Assembly: GCA_964489885.1 (NCBI GenBank)
Contig: CAZAZX010000018.1
Span: 1 to 19,909 of the forward strand
Direction: 5' to 3'
Source of the DNA: CAKOTZ01 sp964489885
GTDB lineage: Bacteria > Bacillota > Clostridia > TANB77 > CAG-508
Length of the DNA stretch: 19,909 nt
Shown: piece by piece, positions 13,455 to 19,909 of the stretch
Numbering within the stretch: the first letter of the stretch is position 1
Layout of the letters: every line of letters begins with the position of its first letter
Position numbers and translations under genes: made by a program
The notes under the pieces: model-generated
Database searches by the model: none
Told to the model about the DNA's origin: nothing
What the model saw: only the letters and a program-made list of their open reading frames with translations

Positions 13455-14069
13455 TTATTTGATTATTGTATAATTAACTCCTTTAAAGTTCTCAACTGCT
13501 TTAATTTGAATATCAGAATCAACTAGACTTCGTGTTGCACATATTGCAGCACATACATTATCATAAAAGTGTTCTTCTCTCAAGCTCATTTTTTCAGTAT
13601 GTAAAATATGCCTTCTTAAGCCATTATCGCAAATTTTAATAATTCCATTATCTAATATAACTCCATTATTTAATTTATTCATTGTGCTAAAAAATGAAAC
13701 TTTACATACAGCTTCTTTTTCAAATTTTCTTAAATTAACATCATCATAATTTAATATTAATTCTGAATTTGGATTTTGGTACTTATACATATTTTTTTGT
13801 GATGCTATAAATTCTTCATTATGTGTTAAAATATTTGTAATTACAGAAATATCTGGACTTGTTTTTAAACTTATAAGCTGTAAACTGTCAAGTTCTAAGA
13901 CAATAATATCATCAGGCGTAAACTCTTCAATTTTATTTAAAAGTGGTATTCCCATATTGCCACCAATATAGCAGCTGTTTTCATTTTCTTTTAAAATTTC
14001 ATAAATTAAGCAAGCTGTTGTTGTTTTGCCCTTACTTCCAGATACAGCAATAACTTTTCCGAGGTGCAA
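13455..14069 (-). pseudogene. murD relic, central ATPase domain
   Basis: The second part of a split MurD (UDP-MurNAc-L-Ala:D-Glu ligase) homologue. It starts in a different frame from the first part. It carries VIAVSGSKGKTTT (ATP-binding loop, residues 6-18), GGNMGIPLL, ELDSLQL (canonical ELSSFQL), SPDISVITNI and KYQNPNSELILNYDD. The usual NHLDxH catalytic stretch after TNI is degenerate (LTHNEE). It ends at FKGVNYTIIK, where normal MurD continues with the about 140-residue ligand-binding C-terminal domain; that domain is absent. Its only start would be a weak TTG at 14069, with no clear ribosome binding site. Removing one base (G14061) fuses it in frame with the upstream half. It is most likely a dead paralogue, unless both pieces are still translated. 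Confidence 0.8.
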
Positions 14070-14421
14070 GCTCTATTAACATTTCTATTTCAGAAGTCAA
14101 AATTGCTCCTCTATCTAGCTCTGCAACAATCTCTGGTAAATCTACTCTACAATTTGGGCTACGGAAAATAATATCAAATCCACTTAATTTAGATAAATAG
14201 TTTTTACCAAACGAAAATTGAAAATTATAATTTACAAGTTTATCTGTAACACTTTTATCAATTTCATCTATTTCTCTATTATCGAAAACTGTAACATACG
14301 AACCTACATTATGGAAAAAATCTAATAACGAAACATTTGAAACATCAAGGCCAATTAGTGCAACTTTTTTATTTTTAACATATTTACAAAATTCATTTAG
14401 TTTACTATTTACGTAATCCAT
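14032..14421 (-). pseudogene. murD relic, N-terminal UDP-binding domain
   Basis: The first part of the broken MurD homologue, 129 residues. It has the Rossmann-like start KKVALIGLDVSNVSLLDFF, FDNRE, GFDIIFRSPNCRVDLPEI and ILTSEIEMLIELAP, all matching the MurD UDP-sugar-binding domain. After ELAP it reads out of frame (RKSYCCIWK, stop), while the correct continuation (GKVIAVSGSKGK) is present one base away. GGGGG lies 7 bases before the ATG. It follows the cytidylate-kinase-like gene by 18 bases, so it is still within an operon. It shares 38 bases with the second fragment. A sequencing error could cause the frame change, but not the missing C-terminal domain. Confidence 0.8.
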
Positions 14422-14439
14422 ATTTACCCCCTATAAAAT

Positions 14440-15135
14440 TTAAGCAATAGGTACTTTAATTAAACTTAATACCTTTTTTGTAGACTCTTCTACACTTTTA
14501 CAATTCGTAACATCAACTGTTAAAGTTTTTTCACTTAAATCATAAAAGCCAGCTTTTTCTTGAAGTAAATCTCTTTGACTAATATGTTCTTTTAGTTCTT
14601 GTTTAGTATATTTATGTTCATATTGCTTACTCTTACGTATAACTCTTTCTTCCAAAGATGCAGTTATAAAAAAATGATAATCTAAATCTGGATATATTGT
14701 CATAAGTGTTCTTCCAGAAATTATAACATTATATTTTTGTTTTAAATCATTAATTAATTCTCTTGCAAAATAAAATAAATTAGTATTATCTGCAATTCCA
14801 CCAACTTTAGATACTGCCATTGATGACTCAACAGATTGTAAATTTTCTTCTTTTAATCGTTCTCCTTTACAATAAAAAACAGTTTCTCTGTCTTCTATTT
14901 TTATCTCTATTTTAAGCTTATCCATAATTTCTTTAATATCTAAATTTTTTACTTTTTTTGCTATGTCATTTATATCATTGTCTTTTTTTAACAAAACTGA
15001 CAAAATTGCTCTGTATAGATTTCCCCCATTTAGCAAAACACTATTTGGTATATATTTTAAAAGTTCTCTACAAATTGAAGTTTTACCAGCTCCAACTAAG
15101 CCTTCTATTCCAATTACTATATTTTGACTACTCAT
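14440..15135 (-). CDS. cytidylate-kinase-like P-loop kinase
   Basis: Protein of 231 residues with a P-loop at residues 12-19 (GLVGAGKT), a nucleoside-monophosphate-kinase-like layout and a lid with conserved Arg residues. GNLYRAI occupies the position of the cytidylate kinase GAMYR motif. SGRTLMTIYPDLDYHFFITAS parallels the GRDIGTVVFPDAxxKxFLTAS region, followed by EERVIRKSKQ and ISQRDLLQEKAGFYDLSE (canonical RDxxDxxR-type). It resembles Cmk, but several family residues differ, so it may be a paralogue acting on another small molecule; hence no gene symbol. AAGGA lies 9 bases before the ATG. Promoter TTGTCT-17-TATAAT at 15191-15219. It is co-transcribed with the murD relic. Confidence 0.8.
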   Translation of the reverse strand: MSSQNIVIGIEGLVGAGKTSICRELLKYIPNSVLLNGGNLYRAILSVLLKKDNDINDIAKKVKNLDIKEIMDKLKIEIKIEDRETVFYCKGERLKEENLQSVESSMAVSKVGGIADNTNLFYFARELINDLKQKYNVIISGRTLMTIYPDLDYHFFITASLEERVIRKSKQYEHKYTKQELKEHISQRDLLQEKAGFYDLSEKTLTVDVTNCKSVEESTKKVLSLIKVPIA

Positions 15136-15190
15136 TTAAATCATTCCTTTTTCATTTGATTTTGTAAATATAATCTAAATTCGTTTAACT

Positions 15191-15219
15191 ATTATATAAC
15201 AATATTTAGTCAAAGACAA
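15191..15219 (-). promoter_or_regulatory. promoter of the Cmk-like/murD-relic operon
   Basis: Minus-strand TTGTCT (15214-15219), 17 bases, TATAAT (15191-15196), about 55 bases before the start codon. The left arm of the large palindrome begins three bases upstream of the -35 box. Confidence 0.65.
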
Positions 15220-15221
15220 GT

Positions 15222-15309
15222 AAGCAATTTTAATCAATTGGGGACGGAGGATTTTTGCTTATTTCCAATAAGCAAAAATCCTCCGTCCCCAATTGATTAA
15301 AAATTGCTT
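15222..15309. repeat. REP/MITE-like palindrome, copy 2
   Basis: A perfect 36-bp inverted repeat (15228-15263 with 15267-15302, loop TCC), extended by six further pairs beyond a one-base bulge to 15222 and 15309. The arms contain GGGGACGGAGGATTTTTGC, the same core as the palindrome at 1227-1290. The two copies differ outside that core, as is usual for dispersed REP or MITE families. It lies in the divergent gap between the Cmk-like gene and the small plus-strand frame. Confidence 0.88.
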
Positions 15310-15376
15310 TAAATTTTTTGAATAAAAAAACAAATTTAAACCATAATATAATTGTCAAAGGGAGGTGTTCCAAGCA

Positions 15377-15490
15377 ATGGAAAATAAGAACAACAATAAC
15401 AACAGAGACAACAAGAACAACAAAAACAATAGCAACAAGAATAATAACAACAATAATAAAAATGAAAGAAATGAAAATAACTGTAGATAA
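15377..15490 (+). CDS. 37-residue Asn/Lys-rich micro-protein
   Basis: A small frame not near any other gene on this strand. It begins MENKNNNNNRDNK and ends NENNCR, so it is mostly Asn with Lys, Arg, Asp and Glu, with a single Cys next to last. GGGAGGTG lies 9 bases before the ATG, which is stronger than chance. A TTGAAT-18-CATAAT promoter candidate precedes it (15318-15347), and an intrinsic terminator follows 24 bases after the stop. These signals argue for a transcribed unit. The low-complexity sequence gives no functional clue; it could also be a noncoding RNA. Confidence 0.5.
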   Translation: MENKNNNNNRDNKNNKNNSNKNNNNNNKNERNENNCR

Positions 15491-15514
15491 TTAAGGCAAT
15501 TGAGAAAACAAGAC

Positions 15515-15556
15515 AAAAGTTGGGATAAGAGCAACAGTTCTTAATCCCAACTTTTT
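15515..15556. terminator. terminator between micro-protein and uvrA, bidirectional
   Basis: A 12-bp stem (AAAAGTTGGGAT at 15515-15526 with ATCCCAACTTTT at 15544-15555), with further inner pairing AAGA/TCTT across one bulged base. It is followed by T on plus and preceded by an A-run that provides the T-run on minus. It can end both the plus-strand micro-gene and uvrA, whose stop is at 15557. Confidence 0.75.
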
Positions 15557-18379
15557 CTATTCTAAATATTTTTTTAAGAATTTTCCTGTATATGAACGTT
15601 CATTTTTAACAATTTGTTCTGGTGTTCCTATGGCAATTACCTCTCCTCCATTTTCTCCACCTTCTGGACCTAAATCTATAAGATGGTCTGCTGTTTTTAT
15701 TAAGTCCAAATTATGTTCAATCACAATAATTGTATTTCCAGAATCTACTAATCTTTGTAAAATATTAACTAACTTGTGTACATCTGCAATATGTAGTCCA
15801 GTTGTTGGTTCATCTAAAATATATAAAGTTTTGCCTGTAGCTCTTTTAGATAATTCTGTGGCAAGCTTAATTCTTTGTGCCTCTCCTCCTGATAAAGTTG
15901 TAGATGGTTGTCCAAGTTTAATATATCCTAATCCTACATCATATAAAGTTTGCATTTTATTTTTTATTTTAGGTATATTTTGAAAAAATTCTAAAGCTTC
16001 TTCTACAGTCATATTTAAAACATCTGAAATATTTTTTCCCTTATATCTAACTTCCAATGTCTCCTTATTGTATCTTTTGCCCTTACATACCTCACAAGGC
16101 ACATAAACATCTGGTAAAAAATGCATTTCAATTTTTAGTATACCATCACCATTACATGCTTCGCATCTTCCACCTTGTACATTAAAGCTAAATCTTCCTT
16201 TTGTATACCCCTTCATTTTGGCTTCATTTGTACCTGCAAAAATATCTCTTATAATATCAAATACGCCTGTATATGTTGCAGGGTTTGAGCGAGGCGTTCT
16301 ACCTATTGGTGATTGGTCTATATTAATTATTTTATCAATATTTTTTATTCCTTTTACAGATACACACTTTCCAGGTTTTTCATTTGAGCCATTAATTTCT
16401 TTTGCTAAATACTTATACAAGATTTCGTTAACCAATGTACTTTTCCCAGAACCTGAAACACCTGTAACGCAGTTAAACACACCTAATGGAAATTTAACAT
16501 TTATATTTTTTAAATTATGTTCTGTTGCACCTATAATCTCTATGCTTTTACCATTTGACTTTCTTCTTTTTTTAGGAACATTAATTTTTAGTCTTCCACT
16601 TAGATATTTTCCAGTAATTGATTCAGGGACATTTTTTATTTCTTCTGCAGTTCCTTGTGCTATTACATTTCCTCCATGAACACCTGCACCAGGGCCAATG
16701 TCAATAACTTGGTCTGCTGCATACATTGTATCTTCATCATGTTCTACAACCAAAACTGAATTTCCTAAATCTCTCAATTTTTTTAGTGTCATTAGTAATT
16801 TATCGTTATCTCTTTGATGTAATCCAATACTTGGCTCATCTAAAATATACAACACACCTGTTAAGCCAGAGCCAATTTGCGTTGCAAGTCTAATTCTTTG
16901 TGCCTCTCCACCAGAAAGAGTTGTTGCACTTCTAGAAAGAGTTAAATATTCAAGCCCAACATCCAATAAAAATTGCAATCTTTTGTCTATCTCTTTTAAT
17001 ATAGGTTCTGCAATCATTTCATTTTGTTTGCTTAAATTTAATGAATTTAAGTATTCTTTTAACTTTCTAATTGGCATATCTGTTATCTCATTGATATTTT
17101 TATCTTCAATTTTAACAGAAAGTGCAGTTTTATTTAATCTTGCACCATTACAGGTATGGCAAGGACTTTCGCTCATATATAATTGATAAAAATCACGCAT
17201 ACCTTGAGATTTGGTTTCTCTAAACCTTCTATCCAATGTTGGAATTACCCCTTCAAAAGGTGCTGTAAACTTTCTAATACCAGCAGATGTTGAATATTTA
17301 AAATCAATTTCTTCATCTCCTGTACCATAAAGAATTTTATTTAAAAAGCTCTTTGGCAACTTTTTAATTGGAACTTTAATATCAACTCCATAGTGTTTTG
17401 CAATGCTTTCAAAATACATTTTTGCCATAGTTTCAGATTTTTTCATTGTACTTGCTCCAAAGGCTTTAACTCCATCATATAAAGTTTTATTTTTATCTGG
17501 AATTATTAAATCTGGATCCATTTTATATAAAAATCCAATACCTCCACAATCTGGGCAAGCACCATAAGGATTATTAAAAGAAAACATTCTAGGCGAAATC
17601 TCTTCCATACTTATACCACAATCAGGGCAGGCATAATTTTGACTAAATAATCTTTCTCCTTTTCCAACTACATCTACAGTTACAAGATTATTTGCGTGTG
17701 CCATTGCAATTTCAACAGACTCTGTTAAACGAGTTCTAATATCTGGTTTAATTATAATTCTATCTACTAAAATATCTAAATTATGTTTCTTTTTTCTATC
17801 AATTTCTATATCATCTGTAATTTCATAGGTTTCTCCGTCTAATCTAATACGAATAAAACCCTCTTTTTGAAATCCTTCAATAAGTTTTGTAAATTCTCCT
17901 TTTTTCCCTCTAACTATTGGAGCTAAAATTTGTATTTTGCTTCCTTCAGGTAACTCCATAATTGCATCTATAATTTGGTCAATTGTTTGTTTTTCTATTT
18001 TTCTACCACAATTTGGACAATATGGGACACCAACTCTTGCATATAACAAACGGATATAGTCATATATTTCTGTTACGGTTCCGACTGTTGAACGTGGATT
18101 TCTGGATGTAGTTTTTTGGTCAATCGAAATAGCTGGAGAAAGTCCCTCTATTTTTTCAACATTTGGCTTTTCCATTAAACCTAAGAATTGTCTTGCATAG
18201 GAAGATAAACTTTCTACGTATCTTCTTTGGCCTTCAGCATAAAGAGTATCAAAAGCCAATGAAGATTTTCCAGAGCCTGAAAGTCCAGTTATTACAACTA
18301 ATTTATCTCTTGGTATTTCTAAGCTTATATTTTTTAAATTATGTTCTTTTGCTCCTTTAACTATAATAGAATTATTCAA
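15557..18379 (-). CDS. uvrA: excinuclease ABC subunit A
   Basis: Damage-recognition ATPase of nucleotide excision repair; it loads UvrB onto damaged DNA. At 940 residues it is full length. In order: first P-loop GLSGSGKS (32-39), the AEGQRRYVESLSSYARQFLG region, a CPNC and CPDC Cys pairs with a zinc site, first ABC signature LSGGEAQRIRLA, Walker B ILDEPSIGLHQRDN, second P-loop GVSGSGKST, the C-terminal zinc finger (CEAC and CEVC spaced by about 20 residues), second signature LSGGEAQRIKLA, and ILDEPTTGLHIADV. The start has AAAAGGGGG about 12 bases upstream. It follows tcdA with a 65-base gap that holds a hairpin (18395-18435). No uvrB or uvrC is in the window. No LexA/SOS box was recognised. 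Confidence 0.97.
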   Translation of the reverse strand: MNNSIIVKGAKEHNLKNISLEIPRDKLVVITGLSGSGKSSLAFDTLYAEGQRRYVESLSSYARQFLGLMEKPNVEKIEGLSPAISIDQKTTSRNPRSTVGTVTEIYDYIRLLYARVGVPYCPNCGRKIEKQTIDQIIDAIMELPEGSKIQILAPIVRGKKGEFTKLIEGFQKEGFIRIRLDGETYEITDDIEIDRKKKHNLDILVDRIIIKPDIRTRLTESVEIAMAHANNLVTVDVVGKGERLFSQNYACPDCGISMEEISPRMFSFNNPYGACPDCGGIGFLYKMDPDLIIPDKNKTLYDGVKAFGASTMKKSETMAKMYFESIAKHYGVDIKVPIKKLPKSFLNKILYGTGDEEIDFKYSTSAGIRKFTAPFEGVIPTLDRRFRETKSQGMRDFYQLYMSESPCHTCNGARLNKTALSVKIEDKNINEITDMPIRKLKEYLNSLNLSKQNEMIAEPILKEIDKRLQFLLDVGLEYLTLSRSATTLSGGEAQRIRLATQIGSGLTGVLYILDEPSIGLHQRDNDKLLMTLKKLRDLGNSVLVVEHDEDTMYAADQVIDIGPGAGVHGGNVIAQGTAEEIKNVPESITGKYLSGRLKINVPKKRRKSNGKSIEIIGATEHNLKNINVKFPLGVFNCVTGVSGSGKSTLVNEILYKYLAKEINGSNEKPGKCVSVKGIKNIDKIINIDQSPIGRTPRSNPATYTGVFDIIRDIFAGTNEAKMKGYTKGRFSFNVQGGRCEACNGDGILKIEMHFLPDVYVPCEVCKGKRYNKETLEVRYKGKNISDVLNMTVEEALEFFQNIPKIKNKMQTLYDVGLGYIKLGQPSTTLSGGEAQRIKLATELSKRATGKTLYILDEPTTGLHIADVHKLVNILQRLVDSGNTIIVIEHNLDLIKTADHLIDLGPEGGENGGEVIAIGTPEQIVKNERSYTGKFLKKYLE

Positions 18380-18394
18380 AATATTAGCCCCCTT

Positions 18395-18435
18395 TTAAAA
18401 CCCTCTATCTCCAATGTAGTAACTGAGGGTTTTAA
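18395..18435. repeat. inverted repeat in the tcdA-uvrA gap
   Basis: An 11-bp stem (TTAAAACCCTC 18395-18405, GAGGGTTTTAA 18425-18435) with a 19-base loop. On the minus strand it lies between the tcdA stop and the uvrA ribosome binding site. There is no separate T-tract after it, only the TTTTAAAA end of the stem. It may be a weak terminator for tcdA or a leader structure of uvrA. Confidence 0.5.
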
Positions 18436-18444
18436 TATCTAAAT

Positions 18445-19137
18445 TTATTGTTTTAATATATCTTTTATTACTTCTCCTGCTATTATTAGTCCAGCAACTG
18501 ATGGAACAAAAGAAATACTACCAGGTACTCTTTTTCCAGCAACTGGTTCTAGTTTTATTGGTTCCTCTTTTGAATAAACAACTTTTAGTTTTTTTATTCC
18601 TCTATTTTTTAACTCTCTTCTCATTACTTTTGCTAGTGGACATACACTTGTTTTGTATATATCTGCCACTTCAAATTTTGTTGGATCTAATTTGTTTCCA
18701 GCTCCCATACTTGAAATTATAGGAATATTTAGCTTGTTAGCTCTTACTACTAATTCAATTTTGGCTGTTACCGTATCTACTGCATCAATAATATAATCAA
18801 CAGAATTATCTAAAAAATTTTCACTTTCTTGTGTAAAGAATTCCTGTCGAATTTCAACATTTGCATTCGGATTTATTTCAAGTATACGTTTTTTTGCAAC
18901 TTCCACTTTAGGCATACCAATTGTATTTGTTGTAGCAATTATTTGCCTATTTAAATTTGTAATATCAACTTCGTCATTGTCAATTAAAATAAAATTGCCA
19001 ATACCTGCTCTTACAAGCCCTTCTAATACATAAGAGCCAACTCCGCCAATACCAAATAAAGCAACTTTAGCATAGTTTAATTTATCTACACCATCTTTTC
19101 CAATTAGTAATTCTGTTCTTGAAAATTGATTAGCCAT
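18445..19137 (-). CDS. tcdA: tRNA threonylcarbamoyladenosine dehydratase
   Basis: E1-like enzyme that converts t6A at position 37 of ANN-decoding tRNAs to cyclic ct6A, using ATP. The MoeB/ThiF fold is clear: GIGGVGS nucleotide loop, LIDNDEVDITNLNRQ (adenylation site Asp/Asn/Arg), DAVDTVTAK, and SVCPLAKVMRREL, the Cys-containing motif of the TcdA subgroup, then EPVAGKRVPGSISFVPSVAG. The open frame runs 38 codons further upstream to 19251, but those codons cross a hairpin and are unlike the family. The ATG at 19137 gives MANQFSRTELLIGKDG, has GGGAG 8 bases before it, and gives 230 residues as expected. The REP-like hairpin lies just before the ribosome binding site. Confidence 0.93.
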   Translation of the reverse strand: MANQFSRTELLIGKDGVDKLNYAKVALFGIGGVGSYVLEGLVRAGIGNFILIDNDEVDITNLNRQIIATTNTIGMPKVEVAKKRILEINPNANVEIRQEFFTQESENFLDNSVDYIIDAVDTVTAKIELVVRANKLNIPIISSMGAGNKLDPTKFEVADIYKTSVCPLAKVMRRELKNRGIKKLKVVYSKEEPIKLEPVAGKRVPGSISFVPSVAGLIIAGEVIKDILKQ

Positions 19138-19155
19138 TACATATACTCCCTCTTC

Positions 19156-19186
19156 TGTGGACAAGGGGACGGTTCTCTTGTCCACA
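19156..19186. repeat. REP-like hairpin, GGGACGGTTCT loop
   Basis: A perfect 10-bp inverted repeat (TGTGGACAAG 19156-19165, CTTGTCCACA 19177-19186) around an 11-base loop GGGACGGTTCT. The loop shares GGGACGG with the two large palindromes, though arms and size differ. It lies in the tcdA 5' leader, 19 bases before the start codon, and a second CTTGTCC follows at 19187-19193. No recognised protein uses it. Confidence 0.75.
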
Positions 19187-19232
19187 CTTGTCCATATTTC
19201 CATCATATGAATTGTTTGACAAACACAAAAAA

Positions 19233-19909
19233 TTATGTATTTATTTTCCAAATTCCATTTTTTCTTGAGCCAACTCTTTCAATAAGTCCTTTTTCTTTTA
19301 ATACTTTTATATTATATGATATACCATCTCTGCTTAGTTCAAGGACTTTGGCCATTTCAACTTGTGTAATACTTGGATTTTTCTTCATTAAATTGATTAT
19401 CTTTTCTTGTGTAGTTTTTTGTGTAGTTTTTTGTGTAGAATTTTTGTTAGATACTAAAATCATTCCTTCTACAGCTTCATCTATAATTTTAAGCATAAAT
19501 TCAATAAATTCATTTGAATTTCCTGCATTATTACAATTCTGAATAGCATTATAATATTCTGCTTGATGTTTTTTTATTATACTTTCTATTGGAATATACT
19601 TAAATAAATCTTTCCAATGTGAAAGTATTGCTGTTTGCCATAATCTTGCTGTTCTCCCATTTCCATCTGAAAAAGGATGTATAAATACAAGTTCATAATG
19701 AAATATGGAAGATAATATTAAAGGATTAACTTCTTCTTTTGCCTTATTCATCCAATTAAACAAGTTGTCCATTAATATTGGCACCATTGTATGAGGAGGA
19801 GCCATAAAAATTTGTACATTTCCATCATAAACAGCTTCCCCATGATTTCTAAACTTTCCATTATCATCTTCAATAGCAAAAGTTAAAATTCCATGTATCT
19901 TTTTTAAAT
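19233..19909 (-). CDS. Fic-family protein with C-terminal winged helix (5' end missing)
   Basis: Partial: the frame stays open through the window's right edge (…IHGILTFAIEDDNGKFR…), so the true start is outside. About 224 codons are visible. The Fic core is present: GKFRNHG, VYDGNVQIFMAPP (flap), NPLILSSIFHYELVFIHPF and the catalytic motif HPFSDGNGRTAR (19644-19679) with its invariant His. Fic enzymes AMPylate or otherwise modify proteins, but the target is unknown. After a linker with a TTQK repeat (12-nt DNA repeat, 19407-19438), residues ITQVEMAKVLELSRDGISYNIKVLKEKGLIER form a winged helix that probably binds DNA or autoregulates. The N-terminal inhibitory helix seen in many Fic proteins would be outside the window. 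Stop TAA at 19233. Confidence 0.9.
   Translation of the reverse strand, partial: LKKIHGILTFAIEDDNGKFRNHGEAVYDGNVQIFMAPPHTMVPILMDNLFNWMNKAKEEVNPLILSSIFHYELVFIHPFSDGNGRTARLWQTAILSHWKDLFKYIPIESIIKKHQAEYYNAIQNCNNAGNSNEFIEFMLKIIDEAVEGMILVSNKNSTQKTTQKTTQEKIINLMKKNPSITQVEMAKVLELSRDGISYNIKVLKEKGLIERVGSRKNGIWKINT

Noticed and set aside
16218..16679. Plus-strand frame of 153 codons
   Set aside because: It is antisense to uvrA with no start signals; hydrophobic stretches arise from the reversed codons.
19138..19251. N-terminal extension of tcdA
   Set aside because: The extra 38 codons cross the REP-like hairpin, lack homology to the family, and the internal ATG has a proper ribosome binding site.

Overview
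The window is AT-rich, low-GC DNA with strong AGGAGG-type ribosome binding sites, consensus sigma-A promoters, and Gram-positive style genes: a YtvI-like AI-2E family membrane protein, a Tyr/Pro/Cys-rich coat-like protein, and an orphan DUF1980 domain protein. This fits an uncultured, probably spore-forming member of Clostridia. The species cannot be named from the sequence. Most genes lie on the minus strand, so they are described right to left.

Right end (about 15.2-19.9 kb): a Fic-family protein cut by the window edge, then tcdA (tRNA t6A dehydratase) and uvrA (nucleotide excision repair). A tiny plus-strand Asn-rich reading frame and a large palindromic element follow. Middle right (about 11.1-15.1 kb): a cytidylate-kinase-like gene is followed by a frameshifted and truncated murD relic. 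Next come a coat-like protein, a two-CBS-domain protein and an AI-2E family transporter.

Centre (8.9-11.07 kb) is the accessory part. It holds a complete type III toxin-antitoxin (ToxIN/AbiQ-type) locus: a consensus promoter, four 36-nt tandem repeats (ToxI RNA), an intrinsic terminator, toxN, and a second terminator. Beside it on the plus strand are a visibly GC-richer membrane-protein gene with its own promoter and terminator, and a DUF1980 protein. Left (3.2-8.8 kb): a tightly packed glgP-pyk-metG operon, running from glycogen phosphorolysis through the last step of glycolysis to Met-tRNA synthesis, driven by a consensus promoter.

Far left (0-3.1 kb): a membrane-anchored WG-repeat protein, a 31-bp-arm palindrome of the same type as the one at 15.2 kb, a possible broken gene remnant with a dinucleotide repeat, two strong hairpins, and a secreted protein. 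The last 60 or so codons of that protein switch to GC-rich, C-ending codons.

The best-supported system of interest is the ToxIN locus. The most speculative but attractive signal is the variable-region-like 3' end of the secreted protein gene at the left edge.
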